DNA of 64,000 nt, taken from positions 992,001-1,056,000 of the forward strand of contig CBDCFV010000005.1 of the NCBI GenBank assembly GCA_965216425.1, written 5' to 3'. Under the pieces are notes generated by a model, which worked only from the letters and a program-made list of their open reading frames with translations, made no database searches and had not been told where the DNA came from. This document shows, in pieces, positions 57,385 to 64,000 of this stretch. This DNA is from CBDCFV01 sp965216425 (lineage in GTDB: Bacteria > Chloroflexota > Dehalococcoidia > Lucifugimonadales > UBA3495). The position numbers were made by a program, and so were the translations under genes. Each line of letters starts with the position of its first letter. Positions within the stretch are counted from its first letter, which is position 1.

Positions 57385-57420
57385 CACTTTCTATGGATTC
57401 TCACCTGAACGGGAATGACG
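57385..57420. repeat. Degenerate copy of the TTCCCGCC...GGGAA palindrome
   Basis: ATGGATTCTCACCTGAACGGGAATGACGGG matches, with several changes, the palindrome and flank found in the MITEs and at 16188-16210. It lies between two subunit genes. Confidence 0.5.
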
Positions 57421-57430
57421 GGTTGGGTGC

Positions 57431-57721
57431 TTACGTTGGTTCCAGCCAATGTTCGTAGATGTCCACCAGAATTTTATCGCCAGCCGGACCCTGATAGCCG
57501 TCCCATACCGTATGCTGGGCGAATTCCACCCGGTAAAGCGTATGCTCCGGCAGCCCTGAGCCGCCGTGGGCCAAGGACTCGGGATTAGGAAACCGTCCAC
57601 ATACAGCAACGACCACGCCGGTCTTGCCTTGGATATAAGTGGGAGTGCGGTAATGCCCGGATGGGGAGTCCACCCGGACCCGCACGATATCGCCGTCTTG
57701 GTATTTGTTCGACACTGCCAT
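57431..57721 (-). CDS. Nitrile hydratase beta subunit, C-terminal half as a separate gene
   Basis: This 96-residue SH3-like domain has GDIVRVRVDSPSGHYRTPTY, GKTGVVVAV, and a C-terminal WDGYQGP...DIYEHWLEP, as in the C-terminal domain of nitrile hydratase beta or the alpha subunit of thiocyanate hydrolase (scnA). It starts 7 nt after the N-terminal-half gene ends. Confidence 0.87.
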   Translation of the reverse strand: MAVSNKYQDGDIVRVRVDSPSGHYRTPTYIQGKTGVVVAVCGRFPNPESLAHGGSGLPEHTLYRVEFAQHTVWDGYQGPAGDKILVDIYEHWLEPT

Positions 57722-57728
57722 TTTCCTG

Positions 57729-58031
57729 CTAACCAGTCCCCGGTTCCAGTTGGGCCACCTTGGCGTCGATTTCCTCGGCCGTCAAGATACCCTTCTCCAC
57801 CAGCAATATCTCCAAGGCCGCCGTCCACTTTTCGTAGTAACTGGTGGAGTTGTACACTTCCGGCTCCAGGCTTTCGATGGCCCGGCGCATCTCATCGGTC
57901 TTGCGGATGCCCTTCTGGCCCAGCACTTGGTGCAGCGCATCCACTCTCATTTCCCAGTCCATATTCTGGTGATCGGATTGGTCTATGGGCGTATCGTTGG
58001 GCAGGCCGCCCATGTCATGGGGTTTTGGCAT
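57729..58031 (-). CDS. Nitrile hydratase beta subunit, N-terminal half as a separate gene
   Basis: This 100-residue helical protein begins MPKPHDMGGLPND and has WEMRVDALHQVLG, SYYEKWTAALEILLVEKG and ILTAEEID. These match the N-terminal half of nitrile hydratase beta, which equals the separate beta subunit of thiocyanate hydrolase (scnB). GAGGTG precedes the ATG. It follows pspAA by 15 nt. Confidence 0.87.
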   Translation of the reverse strand: MPKPHDMGGLPNDTPIDQSDHQNMDWEMRVDALHQVLGQKGIRKTDEMRRAIESLEPEVYNSTSYYEKWTAALEILLVEKGILTAEEIDAKVAQLEPGTG

Positions 58032-58046
58032 ATTTCACACCTCTTG

Positions 58047-58325
58047 CTAACCTGGCAGCAGTCCTTCGCCGACGAAAAACTCTTGCGCTTCCTCCAGCGT
58101 AAGATCGGGCACTGGCAGCATCAAGTCCGACTCCACCAACTCGTCCACCGACAACGGGGATCCGTGCTCCCGAACAATGTTTAACATCTGGTCCAACAAC
58201 TCTCGGAAGCTGGCCCGGTCTCCGGATTCCACTGCCCCCACCAGTTGGTTGTCCACGTCGTTCAATTGGTCTACATAAGACCCCGGAAGATTGAATTGCC
58301 CCTCGGTGGGAATTCGTATAATCAC
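58047..58325 (-). CDS. pspAA: PspA-associated protein PspAA
   Basis: This 92-residue protein has MIIRIPTEGQFNLPGSYVDQ, LNDVDNQLVGAVESGD and a C-terminal ELVESDLMLPVPDLTLEEA. It matches the PspAA domain that accompanies PspA in bacteria and archaea lacking the proteobacterial Psp operon. It overlaps the pspA stop by 4 nt. Confidence 0.88.
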   Translation of the reverse strand: MIIRIPTEGQFNLPGSYVDQLNDVDNQLVGAVESGDRASFRELLDQMLNIVREHGSPLSVDELVESDLMLPVPDLTLEEAQEFFVGEGLLPG

Positions 58326-59056
58326 GATTTACTCTCCGGAAGTTGGGGACGTTCCCGTGCAGGCAGGCCGGTGCGGAGCGACGCAAGCTCGTCTTCCACG
58401 TTTTGAGATGAGGTCAACTGTTCCAGTTCCCTGCTGATGTCATCCTGCCTTGTGCCGCTAAAATCGTCCAACATCCCGATGGTGGACAGTTCGTCGATGG
58501 CTCCGGCCCTGGCTCGCATGTGTTGCGTTTTGTTCTCCGCCCGCTCCATAGCCAACGTAAGGTCGCCCATTTCTTCCGACACGCCTGACAAGGCTTCACC
58601 GATCCGAACCTGCGCTTGGGCGGCGTTATACTGGGCCTTGATGGTCTCTTTCTTGGTCCTGAAAGCGGCGACTTTAGCCGTAAGCCGCTGTTCGGCCACT
58701 GTCAGCTTTTCCTGCTCCATCTCCATCTCGGAGATCTGTTCATCCAGACCCTGCAGCTCAAGGACAGAGGCTTGCTTCCGTTGGAGGGCCAGCCTTGCCA
58801 AGTCCTCCCGTCCTGCCTCCATCGCTTGGCGCGCTTGGGAATCCAACTTGGATATGTTCGTTTGCACTACGGAAGCCTGTTGTTGGATGCGGCGTTTGGC
58901 CGTGACCATTTGGACTACGCCTCGTTTCACGTCGCGTAGCATTTCCAGTTGCTTCTCATAAGAGTAGTCCAAGGTCTCGTTCGGATTTTCCGCATTGTCC
59001 AGTATGCGGCTCATCTTTGACTTAACTATAGTGGACATACGCGAGAGCATTCCCAT
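58322..59056 (-). CDS. pspA: Phage-shock protein A (PspA/IM30 family)
   Basis: This 244-residue coiled-coil protein opens MGMLSRMSTIVKSKMSRILD, then has PNETLDYSYEKQLEML and long heptads. It is an ESCRT-III-like membrane-remodelling protein that protects membranes under stress. GGAGG lies 8 nt before the ATG. It heads the operon pspA-pspAA-nitrile hydratase-like genes. Confidence 0.94.
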   Translation of the reverse strand: MGMLSRMSTIVKSKMSRILDNAENPNETLDYSYEKQLEMLRDVKRGVVQMVTAKRRIQQQASVVQTNISKLDSQARQAMEAGREDLARLALQRKQASVLELQGLDEQISEMEMEQEKLTVAEQRLTAKVAAFRTKKETIKAQYNAAQAQVRIGEALSGVSEEMGDLTLAMERAENKTQHMRARAGAIDELSTIGMLDDFSGTRQDDISRELEQLTSSQNVEDELASLRTGLPARERPQLPESKS

Positions 59057-59124
59057 GTCTTAACCTCCTGTCTGCGACCGCCCGGCCGACAAGTTGTTAG
59101 CAAAAACGGTGTTAAGATTGCCAG

Positions 59125-59316
59125 TCAGTACCGGCTGCCGCTTTTGCCGGTAAAAAGACTTATTATGCCGATAACCAAAGCAATGGCGCCCACGATAATC
59201 AAGACCCATCCCAGGAAGTCCAAAAGCCACTGGATAAGGCCGGTCTTCAAAATCAGCCCCACCACCAACAGGATAATACCGACCAATATCCAGCCACTTT
59301 TCCCCAAGAACCCCAT
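59125..59316 (-). CDS. Small two-helix membrane protein near PspA
   Basis: A 63-residue protein with two hydrophobic helices (WILVGIILLVVGLIL and VLIIVGAIALVIGIISLF) and a Gly-Lys-rich end. GGGGAGGAG precedes the ATG. It is upstream of pspA on the same strand. Small membrane partners of PspA are common, so it may be a sensor or anchor, which is unproven. Confidence 0.72.
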   Translation of the reverse strand: MGFLGKSGWILVGIILLVVGLILKTGLIQWLLDFLGWVLIIVGAIALVIGIISLFTGKSGSRY

Positions 59317-59582
59317 CGGCGACTCCTCCCCTTTTTAGTGGACTAATTCATCACTATTTTATTACGAACGCAAACCAAGTTTAACACGTTCCACCAAGTT
59401 GCTGGCAGCAGAATTCCGGTTGCCCGGAACGCCAAAGGTGAGGATGCCGCCCGAGCGAGGTGCACAAAGTGGTCTTCGCCGGGCTGGAAATCAGATTGAC
59501 CTATCACCGCGCCCTAACTATACTCGATTCGCTTGGGCACGCGACGGCGTGAGATCGTTCAGGAACCCATAGAATGTGAGTT

Positions 59583-60191
59583 ATGCTGCGCTCCATTTTT
59601 GGCAGAGGAAAAAAGAGGAGGCGGACTTCCGAGACCGCCCGGCAAGACGACAGCATCAGGGACGCCAGAGTAGGTGATGTTATCTCTGTCATTGGACTCA
59701 ACCCCGAATACGATGACGCTTACTTCATCATCGAACGGGTCCACCGGTATTCGAGCCACGGCGAGACGTGGCATGAAATGGAATGCGTTGACGGCGACAA
59801 CCGGGTCTGGATTGATTGGGTTGACGGCTATGACCTTTTTATCACCGCGACCGACGACCCAACACCATCCGGACTGGCCAGCACTGGGATAACCGAGGAC
59901 GACCTGATCGAATTGGATGAAGAGCACTCCATCGACAACCATATCGAGATCGATGGCGATGTGTACTATTACAAGAACAGTTCCGAGGTGTCTTTCTTCC
60001 AGGATGGACGCGGGCAGGGCCAGGAATACTACTTCTGGGAATTTACCCGGGAGCAGGGAGACCGTGTGATGTCGGTGCATAAGTGGGAGGGAAGGCCTTT
60101 CGAAGTGGTCTTCAGCGAAGTCATACCGCCGGAACGAATCACCCTCTACAAGGGTGAGCGAGAAGAGCCCGGAGGCCAGAGAAACCGATGA
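59583..60191 (+). CDS. DUF4178 protein
   Basis: This 202-residue protein has a basic start (FGRGKKRRR), then VGDVISVIGLNPEYDDAYFII, RYSSHGETWHEMECVDGD and EYYFWEFTRE, typical of DUF4178. It overlaps the DUF350 gene by 4 nt (ATGA). In other bacteria these domains occur together in membrane-linked operons. The biochemical role is unknown. Confidence 0.82.
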   Translation: MLRSIFGRGKKRRRTSETARQDDSIRDARVGDVISVIGLNPEYDDAYFIIERVHRYSSHGETWHEMECVDGDNRVWIDWVDGYDLFITATDDPTPSGLASTGITEDDLIELDEEHSIDNHIEIDGDVYYYKNSSEVSFFQDGRGQGQEYYFWEFTREQGDRVMSVHKWEGRPFEVVFSEVIPPERITLYKGEREEPGGQRNR

Positions 60192-61090
60192 TTGAAACGT
60201 TTGTCGAAGCTTTAGGAATCTTCCTCAGGGGGCTGGTGTACGTCGGCATGGGCTTGGTCGTCCTCGTGGTGGCGAAGTTCGCGCGGGACCTGATTACCCG
60301 GCACGGCATCGACGAAGAAGTCATTCAAAAGCAGAACCTGGCGGAGGCCCTGCGGCTTTGCGGCTACTTTATCGGCGTAATCATGGTCCTGTTGGGCGCC
60401 ATGTACCACCCGTTGACTGTGATAGGCGTGGAAGGCCTTGGCTTCAACGCCGAGTTCGGCATTGATGTATTGAGGGTATTCCTTTACTCCCTGGCCGGAA
60501 TAATTGCGCTGAACCTGGTGCGGCCATTAATAGACCGCGTCATACTGTACAAGTTCAACGTTGAGAAAGAGGTGATTGAGGACCGGAACATCGGCACTGG
60601 GGCGGCGGAGTTCGGTATCAACGTCGCCGTGGGACTGATTATCGCCGGCGCCCTCACCGGGGAGGGAGGAGGCTCTGAGCTGACGGCGGCGCTGGTAACT
60701 CTTGCCTTCTTCGGAATGGGCGTGGTCCTGCTGGTGCTGTTCGCCCTTTTTTACGAGTTCACCGCTTCCTACGACGTCCATGATGAGATCGAGCGCAATA
60801 ACGCTGCCGTAGGCATCGCTTTCGGAGGCAACCTCGTCGCCATCGGCTTGGTGATGTTCAAGGCCCTCTTCGGCGACTTTACCGGCTGGGGAGACAGCAT
60901 CGTCGCCTTTGTGGTCTTCGGAGTGATAGGCTTCGCGCTGCTGTACGTGCTCCGGTTGCTGATAGACCTACTGCTGCTTCCGCACATCCGGATTTCCGGC
61001 GCCTTGGCGGGGCAGCGGAACGTGGGAGTCGCTTTCGTCGAGAGCACGGTGGTCATCTCCGCCTCCATGGTCCTGTTCATGGCTATCTGA
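60188..61090 (+). CDS. DUF350 (UPF0719) membrane protein with two repeats
   Basis: This 300-residue protein has about eight hydrophobic helices, arranged as two DUF350 units (about 1-145 and 150-300). It has NLAEALRLCGYFIGVIMVL in the first and NNAAVGIAFGGNLVAIGLVM in the second. It follows DUF4178 with an ATGA overlap. The function is unknown; a membrane-stress link is suggested only by nearby PspA. Its 3' 123 nt overlap the convergent gene on the other strand. Confidence 0.85.
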   Translation: MIETFVEALGIFLRGLVYVGMGLVVLVVAKFARDLITRHGIDEEVIQKQNLAEALRLCGYFIGVIMVLLGAMYHPLTVIGVEGLGFNAEFGIDVLRVFLYSLAGIIALNLVRPLIDRVILYKFNVEKEVIEDRNIGTGAAEFGINVAVGLIIAGALTGEGGGSELTAALVTLAFFGMGVVLLVLFALFYEFTASYDVHDEIERNNAAVGIAFGGNLVAIGLVMFKALFGDFTGWGDSIVAFVVFGVIGFALLYVLRLLIDLLLLPHIRISGALAGQRNVGVAFVESTVVISASMVLFMAI

Positions 61091-62215
61091 TCCGGCGGCG
61101 TCCCGGACTCTGCCAGCGATCTCCCTTTCGGCGGCCAGTTGCCGGGCATCCTCGTGTCGCTCTTCAATGTAGCCGTACCCGGCATCTATGACCTTGCCGA
61201 TCAGGTTCTCGGAAACGTTATATCTATTGACCACTGGTTCGAGTAACTCGCCAAAGAACCCTTCATCCTCTATCAGTCTTGTCCAAGTAGACTCAAACTC
61301 GTCCATTGCCCCGTCATACAGCCGGAGTAAAAAGACCGTCCTGACAGGGTCAAGCCCATCGGCTGTAAAGACTTGGGCTCGCAAGTCTACGCCGCGGCCC
61401 CGGTCGAAACAGACCTCATCGGCGTCCCCGTCGAAGTCAACGTCTTTGAAGTGATCGTACTGGTCGATGTAAGACTCCGTCTCGGCCAGCAACTTGCCGA
61501 TAAACCCCCTGCCGTCTTCAGTTATGAAAAAACTGCCTGTGTCCTCGCAAGGCGCAATCAAGCCTTCGTCTTGAAGCCCTTTAATGCCAAGTACCGGGTC
61601 TCCGCCGGAGTCCTGATCGGGCACCGGCAGGTCATACTCAAATTTATCCATGAAGTACAGGACGGTCAGTTCCCTCAACCATGCCAGCAGTTCGTCCTTG
61701 CTTTGCCAGAAACCTTGGGCAACGGCGTACTCCAGGGCGGAGTATTCCTGGGCAACCCGCAGGCCAAGGCGTGGGGGCCCCTCCTGGGCGCCCACAACGG
61801 GCGCCCCTCCGTCATCACGCCCATCCGGCGGCGCATTGTCCGGATAATGCCGGACCAAGTGGTTAGACGCGGGGTCTGCAAGGTCAAGCTTGTCTTGGCC
61901 AGCAGTTGAAACGGAGAGGGTACAAAGGCCCATTCGCCATTCCTCGGTGACCTGCAACATGACAGCGTAAATCTCCGGTAGGTCCGGGTTGGCGGCCATG
62001 TCCAGGAACGACTCCACCGTGCTTCTCCCGTGTTCATCTTCCGCGAAAACCTGGTCCAGGAGCCACCCCACCGAGTTCCTGGTGTAGCCAATGGGCAGGA
62101 CTACCCGAAAGTCGTCTTCCGGGTCCATACCTTCCAAGGATACGGAGAGGACAAATTCACTCGCGCCGGCGCGGAGCCGTCCGCCATGCCCGCCAGCGTT
62201 CATTTCCGTAGACAT
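60968..62215 (-). CDS. Hypothetical acidic protein, 415 aa
   Basis: A soluble, acidic protein that is not recognised. It starts MSTEMNAGGHGG and has GWLLDQVFAEDEHGRSTVESFLDM, YFMDKFEYDLPVPDQD and an Asp-rich FKDVDFDGDADEV stretch. It ends in a His/Asp-rich tail (EQDHGGGDDHR). It starts 10 nt after the downstream lipoprotein gene on the same strand. Its last 41 codons are antisense to the DUF350 gene. Confidence 0.7.
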   Translation of the reverse strand: MSTEMNAGGHGGRLRAGASEFVLSVSLEGMDPEDDFRVVLPIGYTRNSVGWLLDQVFAEDEHGRSTVESFLDMAANPDLPEIYAVMLQVTEEWRMGLCTLSVSTAGQDKLDLADPASNHLVRHYPDNAPPDGRDDGGAPVVGAQEGPPRLGLRVAQEYSALEYAVAQGFWQSKDELLAWLRELTVLYFMDKFEYDLPVPDQDSGGDPVLGIKGLQDEGLIAPCEDTGSFFITEDGRGFIGKLLAETESYIDQYDHFKDVDFDGDADEVCFDRGRGVDLRAQVFTADGLDPVRTVFLLRLYDGAMDEFESTWTRLIEDEGFFGELLEPVVNRYNVSENLIGKVIDAGYGYIEERHEDARQLAAEREIAGRVRDAAGSDSHEQDHGGGDDHRALDESDSHVPLPRQGAGNPDVRKQQ

Positions 62216-62225
62216 ACGGTTTCCA

Positions 62226-63023
62226 TCAGAAGCGTCGACCGCCCTTCACAACCATCGCGCCGCCGCCGCCAAAGCCGCCGGAACTGCGCGACGAGCGGAA
62301 TGACCCTGACCTGCTGCGGGAAATGGAGTTGCTGGTCTTGAAGCCGCCGCTGCGCTGTTGAGTCTGCTGATAGGTCTTGCGATTCGTGCTTACGTTGCTC
62401 CTTGATTGTTGGTAGCGGGACCCGGAGAAGGACGCCTGTCGGCTATTGTAGCTGCTGTTTCTTTGGACCTGGCGACCGTAAGCGGAGCTCTGCCGGTAAG
62501 TGTTGCGCTGGTTCCTCATCGTAGAGCCGCGGGATACCGGAGTGCTGTAGTAGTAACCCCGGGGGCCAAGGGACGAAATGATCAGGTAAGTGAAGAGAAA
62601 ATTTCCAGCGCCAAAGTGGCTATTGTAGTAACCGTTGCCGTGGTGTCCCCGCATGTCGTACTCGTCATTGGTGCCCTTCACGATGGAGAACAACAGGTCG
62701 TCCTCGGCGTCGTCAATGGAGTTATTCCCGTCGAAGTCTTCCCACCCCTCCAACGTCAACGCCTGACCGTCTTGTTTGGCGCGGATGAGTATAAGGCCGT
62801 CGCCCTCATATATCTCGTTGACCTTGTCTTCAAATTCCGTCGCGCTCTTGGACTCCTTGAACGCCTCTTGAACGTCATCCAAGTTGATTACCCCGGCGGC
62901 TCCGTCGGTGGCGGCCCAATCTTCGTAGGACGACCCGCCGCCGCAGGCTGCAACCAACGGCGCGGCGACCACTATGCCGCCAAGGGAGATGGCTGTGCCA
63001 AGCCTGAATTTTCTGTCGACCAT
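62226..63023 (-). CDS. Ser/Arg/Gln/Tyr-rich lipoprotein
   Basis: This 265-residue protein has a signal ending VVAAPLVAAC (lipoprotein). A folded N-terminal part (EDWAATDGAAGVINLDDVQ, FDGNNSIDDAEDDLL) precedes a low-complexity tail. That tail is rich in Ser, Arg, Gln and Tyr and ends GGFGGGGAMVVKGGRRF. AAAGGAGG precedes the ATG. It lies 1 nt after the SecA-like stop codon, so the two are likely co-translated. It may be a surface or secretion-linked protein; this is a guess. Confidence 0.78.
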   Translation of the reverse strand: MVDRKFRLGTAISLGGIVVAAPLVAACGGGSSYEDWAATDGAAGVINLDDVQEAFKESKSATEFEDKVNEIYEGDGLILIRAKQDGQALTLEGWEDFDGNNSIDDAEDDLLFSIVKGTNDEYDMRGHHGNGYYNSHFGAGNFLFTYLIISSLGPRGYYYSTPVSRGSTMRNQRNTYRQSSAYGRQVQRNSSYNSRQASFSGSRYQQSRSNVSTNRKTYQQTQQRSGGFKTSNSISRSRSGSFRSSRSSGGFGGGGAMVVKGGRRF

Positions 63024-63024
63024 T

Positions 63025-64000
63025 TCAGTCCCTCCTTTCACCGTGGCTGGCCCCTTCTTTCGGGTGGCGGGCCATCGGGAATTGGGCAATCAACGCGTGG
63101 ACATCTTCGTGCACCCGCACCGGCTGAGGCGGTTGCCGGTTCATCCGGTCTATGGGAAAAGTCAGCAGCCGGGACAAGAACTCCCTCTTTACCCGCTCCA
63201 GGAACTCGTCCCACGCCATGAAGCTTCGATTCACGTAGCGGGCCACAGCGGACTTGTGGCTGTGGGTGGACAGCATCTGGTTGGAAACAGACTCTTGAAG
63301 TTCGGTCAAGTGGGTCTTCCAAAGCTCGTCGCAGGTGTTCAAGTAAAGCAACCTGCTCAAGGAAGCAAACTCAGAAGTCCCAAGCCGGGCTTCCAACTCA
63401 TCCAGACCGGATACGAACAGTTCGCCAAGTTCGCCAGGCAATTCGGTCAGGTCGCACCCCTTCAGGAAGGAGCAGTCTATACGGTAGTCCAATAATACCT
63501 CATCCGCCATCTGGTCGAACTGGAACGGGTACGATTCAAGAGTAACTTCAGGCAGATAATCGACAGCCGCCCGGGCAGCCACGTCATGGGCCAGCCTTGC
63601 CCAAACCTGCGGCAAGGCATTCGACTCCATCACTTGCCGCCGGTGTTGATAGAAGAGGTCCGTGTGCCGGTCCAGCACCGCGGCGTAGTCCTGCATCAAG
63701 CCCCGCTGTGCCTCGGCTTCGTGTTCGGCCGTCTTTTGCACCGAGCCGATGAGGTCGTCTACGGCCTTGCCTTCAAAAAAGGCCATCCCTGCCTCGTCAA
63801 CTTTGCGGTGTTTGTGCATCTTGAGAATCGCCTCGGCGTAGAAGCCCAGCAGCCGGTCTTCAAAGCTGAGGAAGGTCTGGGTAACCCCGGATTCCCCTTG
63901 GCGTCCGCTCCTCCCATTGAGTTGAAGGTCAATGCGGGCAGCTCTGTTGACCTCGCTGCCGATCACGCGCAGGCCCATGAAATGCTCGATGGTCTCCCCG
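63025..64000 (-). CDS. SecA-type preprotein translocase ATPase, C-terminal part (runs off right edge)
   Basis: The visible 324 residues contain the NBD2 end of SecA (MGLRVIGSEVN, RIDLQLNGRSGRQG, FLSFEDRLL). A helical scaffold/wing region follows (DELWKTHLTELQESVSNQM, RYVNRSFMAWDEFLERV). The sequence departs from housekeeping SecA and lacks the C-terminal cysteine-rich zinc tail, so it may be an accessory paralogue. The N-terminal ATPase half is outside the window. Confidence 0.85.
   Translation of the reverse strand, partial: GETIEHFMGLRVIGSEVNRAARIDLQLNGRSGRQGESGVTQTFLSFEDRLLGFYAEAILKMHKHRKVDEAGMAFFEGKAVDDLIGSVQKTAEHEAEAQRGLMQDYAAVLDRHTDLFYQHRRQVMESNALPQVWARLAHDVAARAAVDYLPEVTLESYPFQFDQMADEVLLDYRIDCSFLKGCDLTELPGELGELFVSGLDELEARLGTSEFASLSRLLYLNTCDELWKTHLTELQESVSNQMLSTHSHKSAVARYVNRSFMAWDEFLERVKREFLSRLLTFPIDRMNRQPPQPVRVHEDVHALIAQFPMARHPKEGASHGERRD

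Overview
The window looks like a chromosome segment from a Chloroflexota bacterium, most likely a Dehalococcoidia / SAR202-type lineage. This is inferred from several features. There are many luciferase-like (LLM) flavin monooxygenases, MaoC hydratases, SDRs, HpcH/HpaI aldolases, cyclases and M20 amidohydrolases. Lipoproteins carry EKEVVKEV-type repeats. The 23S rRNA gene is separated from 16S. No species can be named from the sequence alone.

Layout. 1-7.8 kb: catabolic genes (LLM oxygenases, a split MaoC hydratase, two tandem SDRs with a retropepsin-like protease between them, a ferredoxin-thioredoxin-reductase-like catalytic protein, an HpcH/HpaI aldolase and an MBL hydrolase). 7.8-9.6 kb: an IS607-type element (tnpA/tnpB). 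9.7-16 kb: another LLM enzyme and two paralogous MFS transporters around a TPR protein. 15.9-16.4 kb: a membrane-protein gene broken by an inverted-repeat element. 16.4-19.4 kb: a thioredoxin-like lipoprotein with an in-frame UGA in its CxxC motif (candidate selenoprotein) and a secreted trypsin-like protease. 19.4-22 kb: a gentisate-dioxygenase-like bicupin divergent from a PLP aminotransferase. 22.4-26.4 kb (minus): a 23S rRNA - initiator tRNA-Met transcription unit with promoter, boxA-like site, processing stem and terminator. Its 23S is interrupted by a 436-nt group I intron; neither 16S nor 5S is nearby. 26.4-34.3 kb: a GMC oxidoreductase with its small subunit, a peptide-type ABC importer without ATPases, and a DUF4349/PKD lipoprotein. 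34.3-43.3 kb: alpha-2-macroglobulin, cyclase, CoxG, amidohydrolase, a PaREP1/HEPN-like protein and two tautomerases. 43.5-51 kb: a MetE-like protein, PlsC, Cmk, PAP2, CvpA, HNH, HolB and LysA. 51.3-56.5 kb: a form II CO-dehydrogenase-like S-L-M operon, SurE, and a HicB antitoxin with a nonsense-broken HicA. 56.6-59.3 kb: a three-gene nitrile hydratase / thiocyanate hydrolase set behind PspA-PspAA. 59.5-64 kb: DUF4178-DUF350, an unknown protein, a Ser/Arg-rich lipoprotein and a SecA-type ATPase that runs off the edge.

How it fits together. Most of the window is oxidative catabolism of organic acids and ring compounds: flavin monooxygenases and ring-cleaving cupins feed hydratases, SDRs, aldolases, tautomerases and amidohydrolases, with MFS and ABC uptake. 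A housekeeping block (cmk-plsC, holB, lysA, surE, 23S) is interspersed. Mobile DNA is light: one IS607 element, two copies of a 154-bp MITE with 10-bp target duplications, a 131-bp inverted-repeat element, and decayed hicAB modules.
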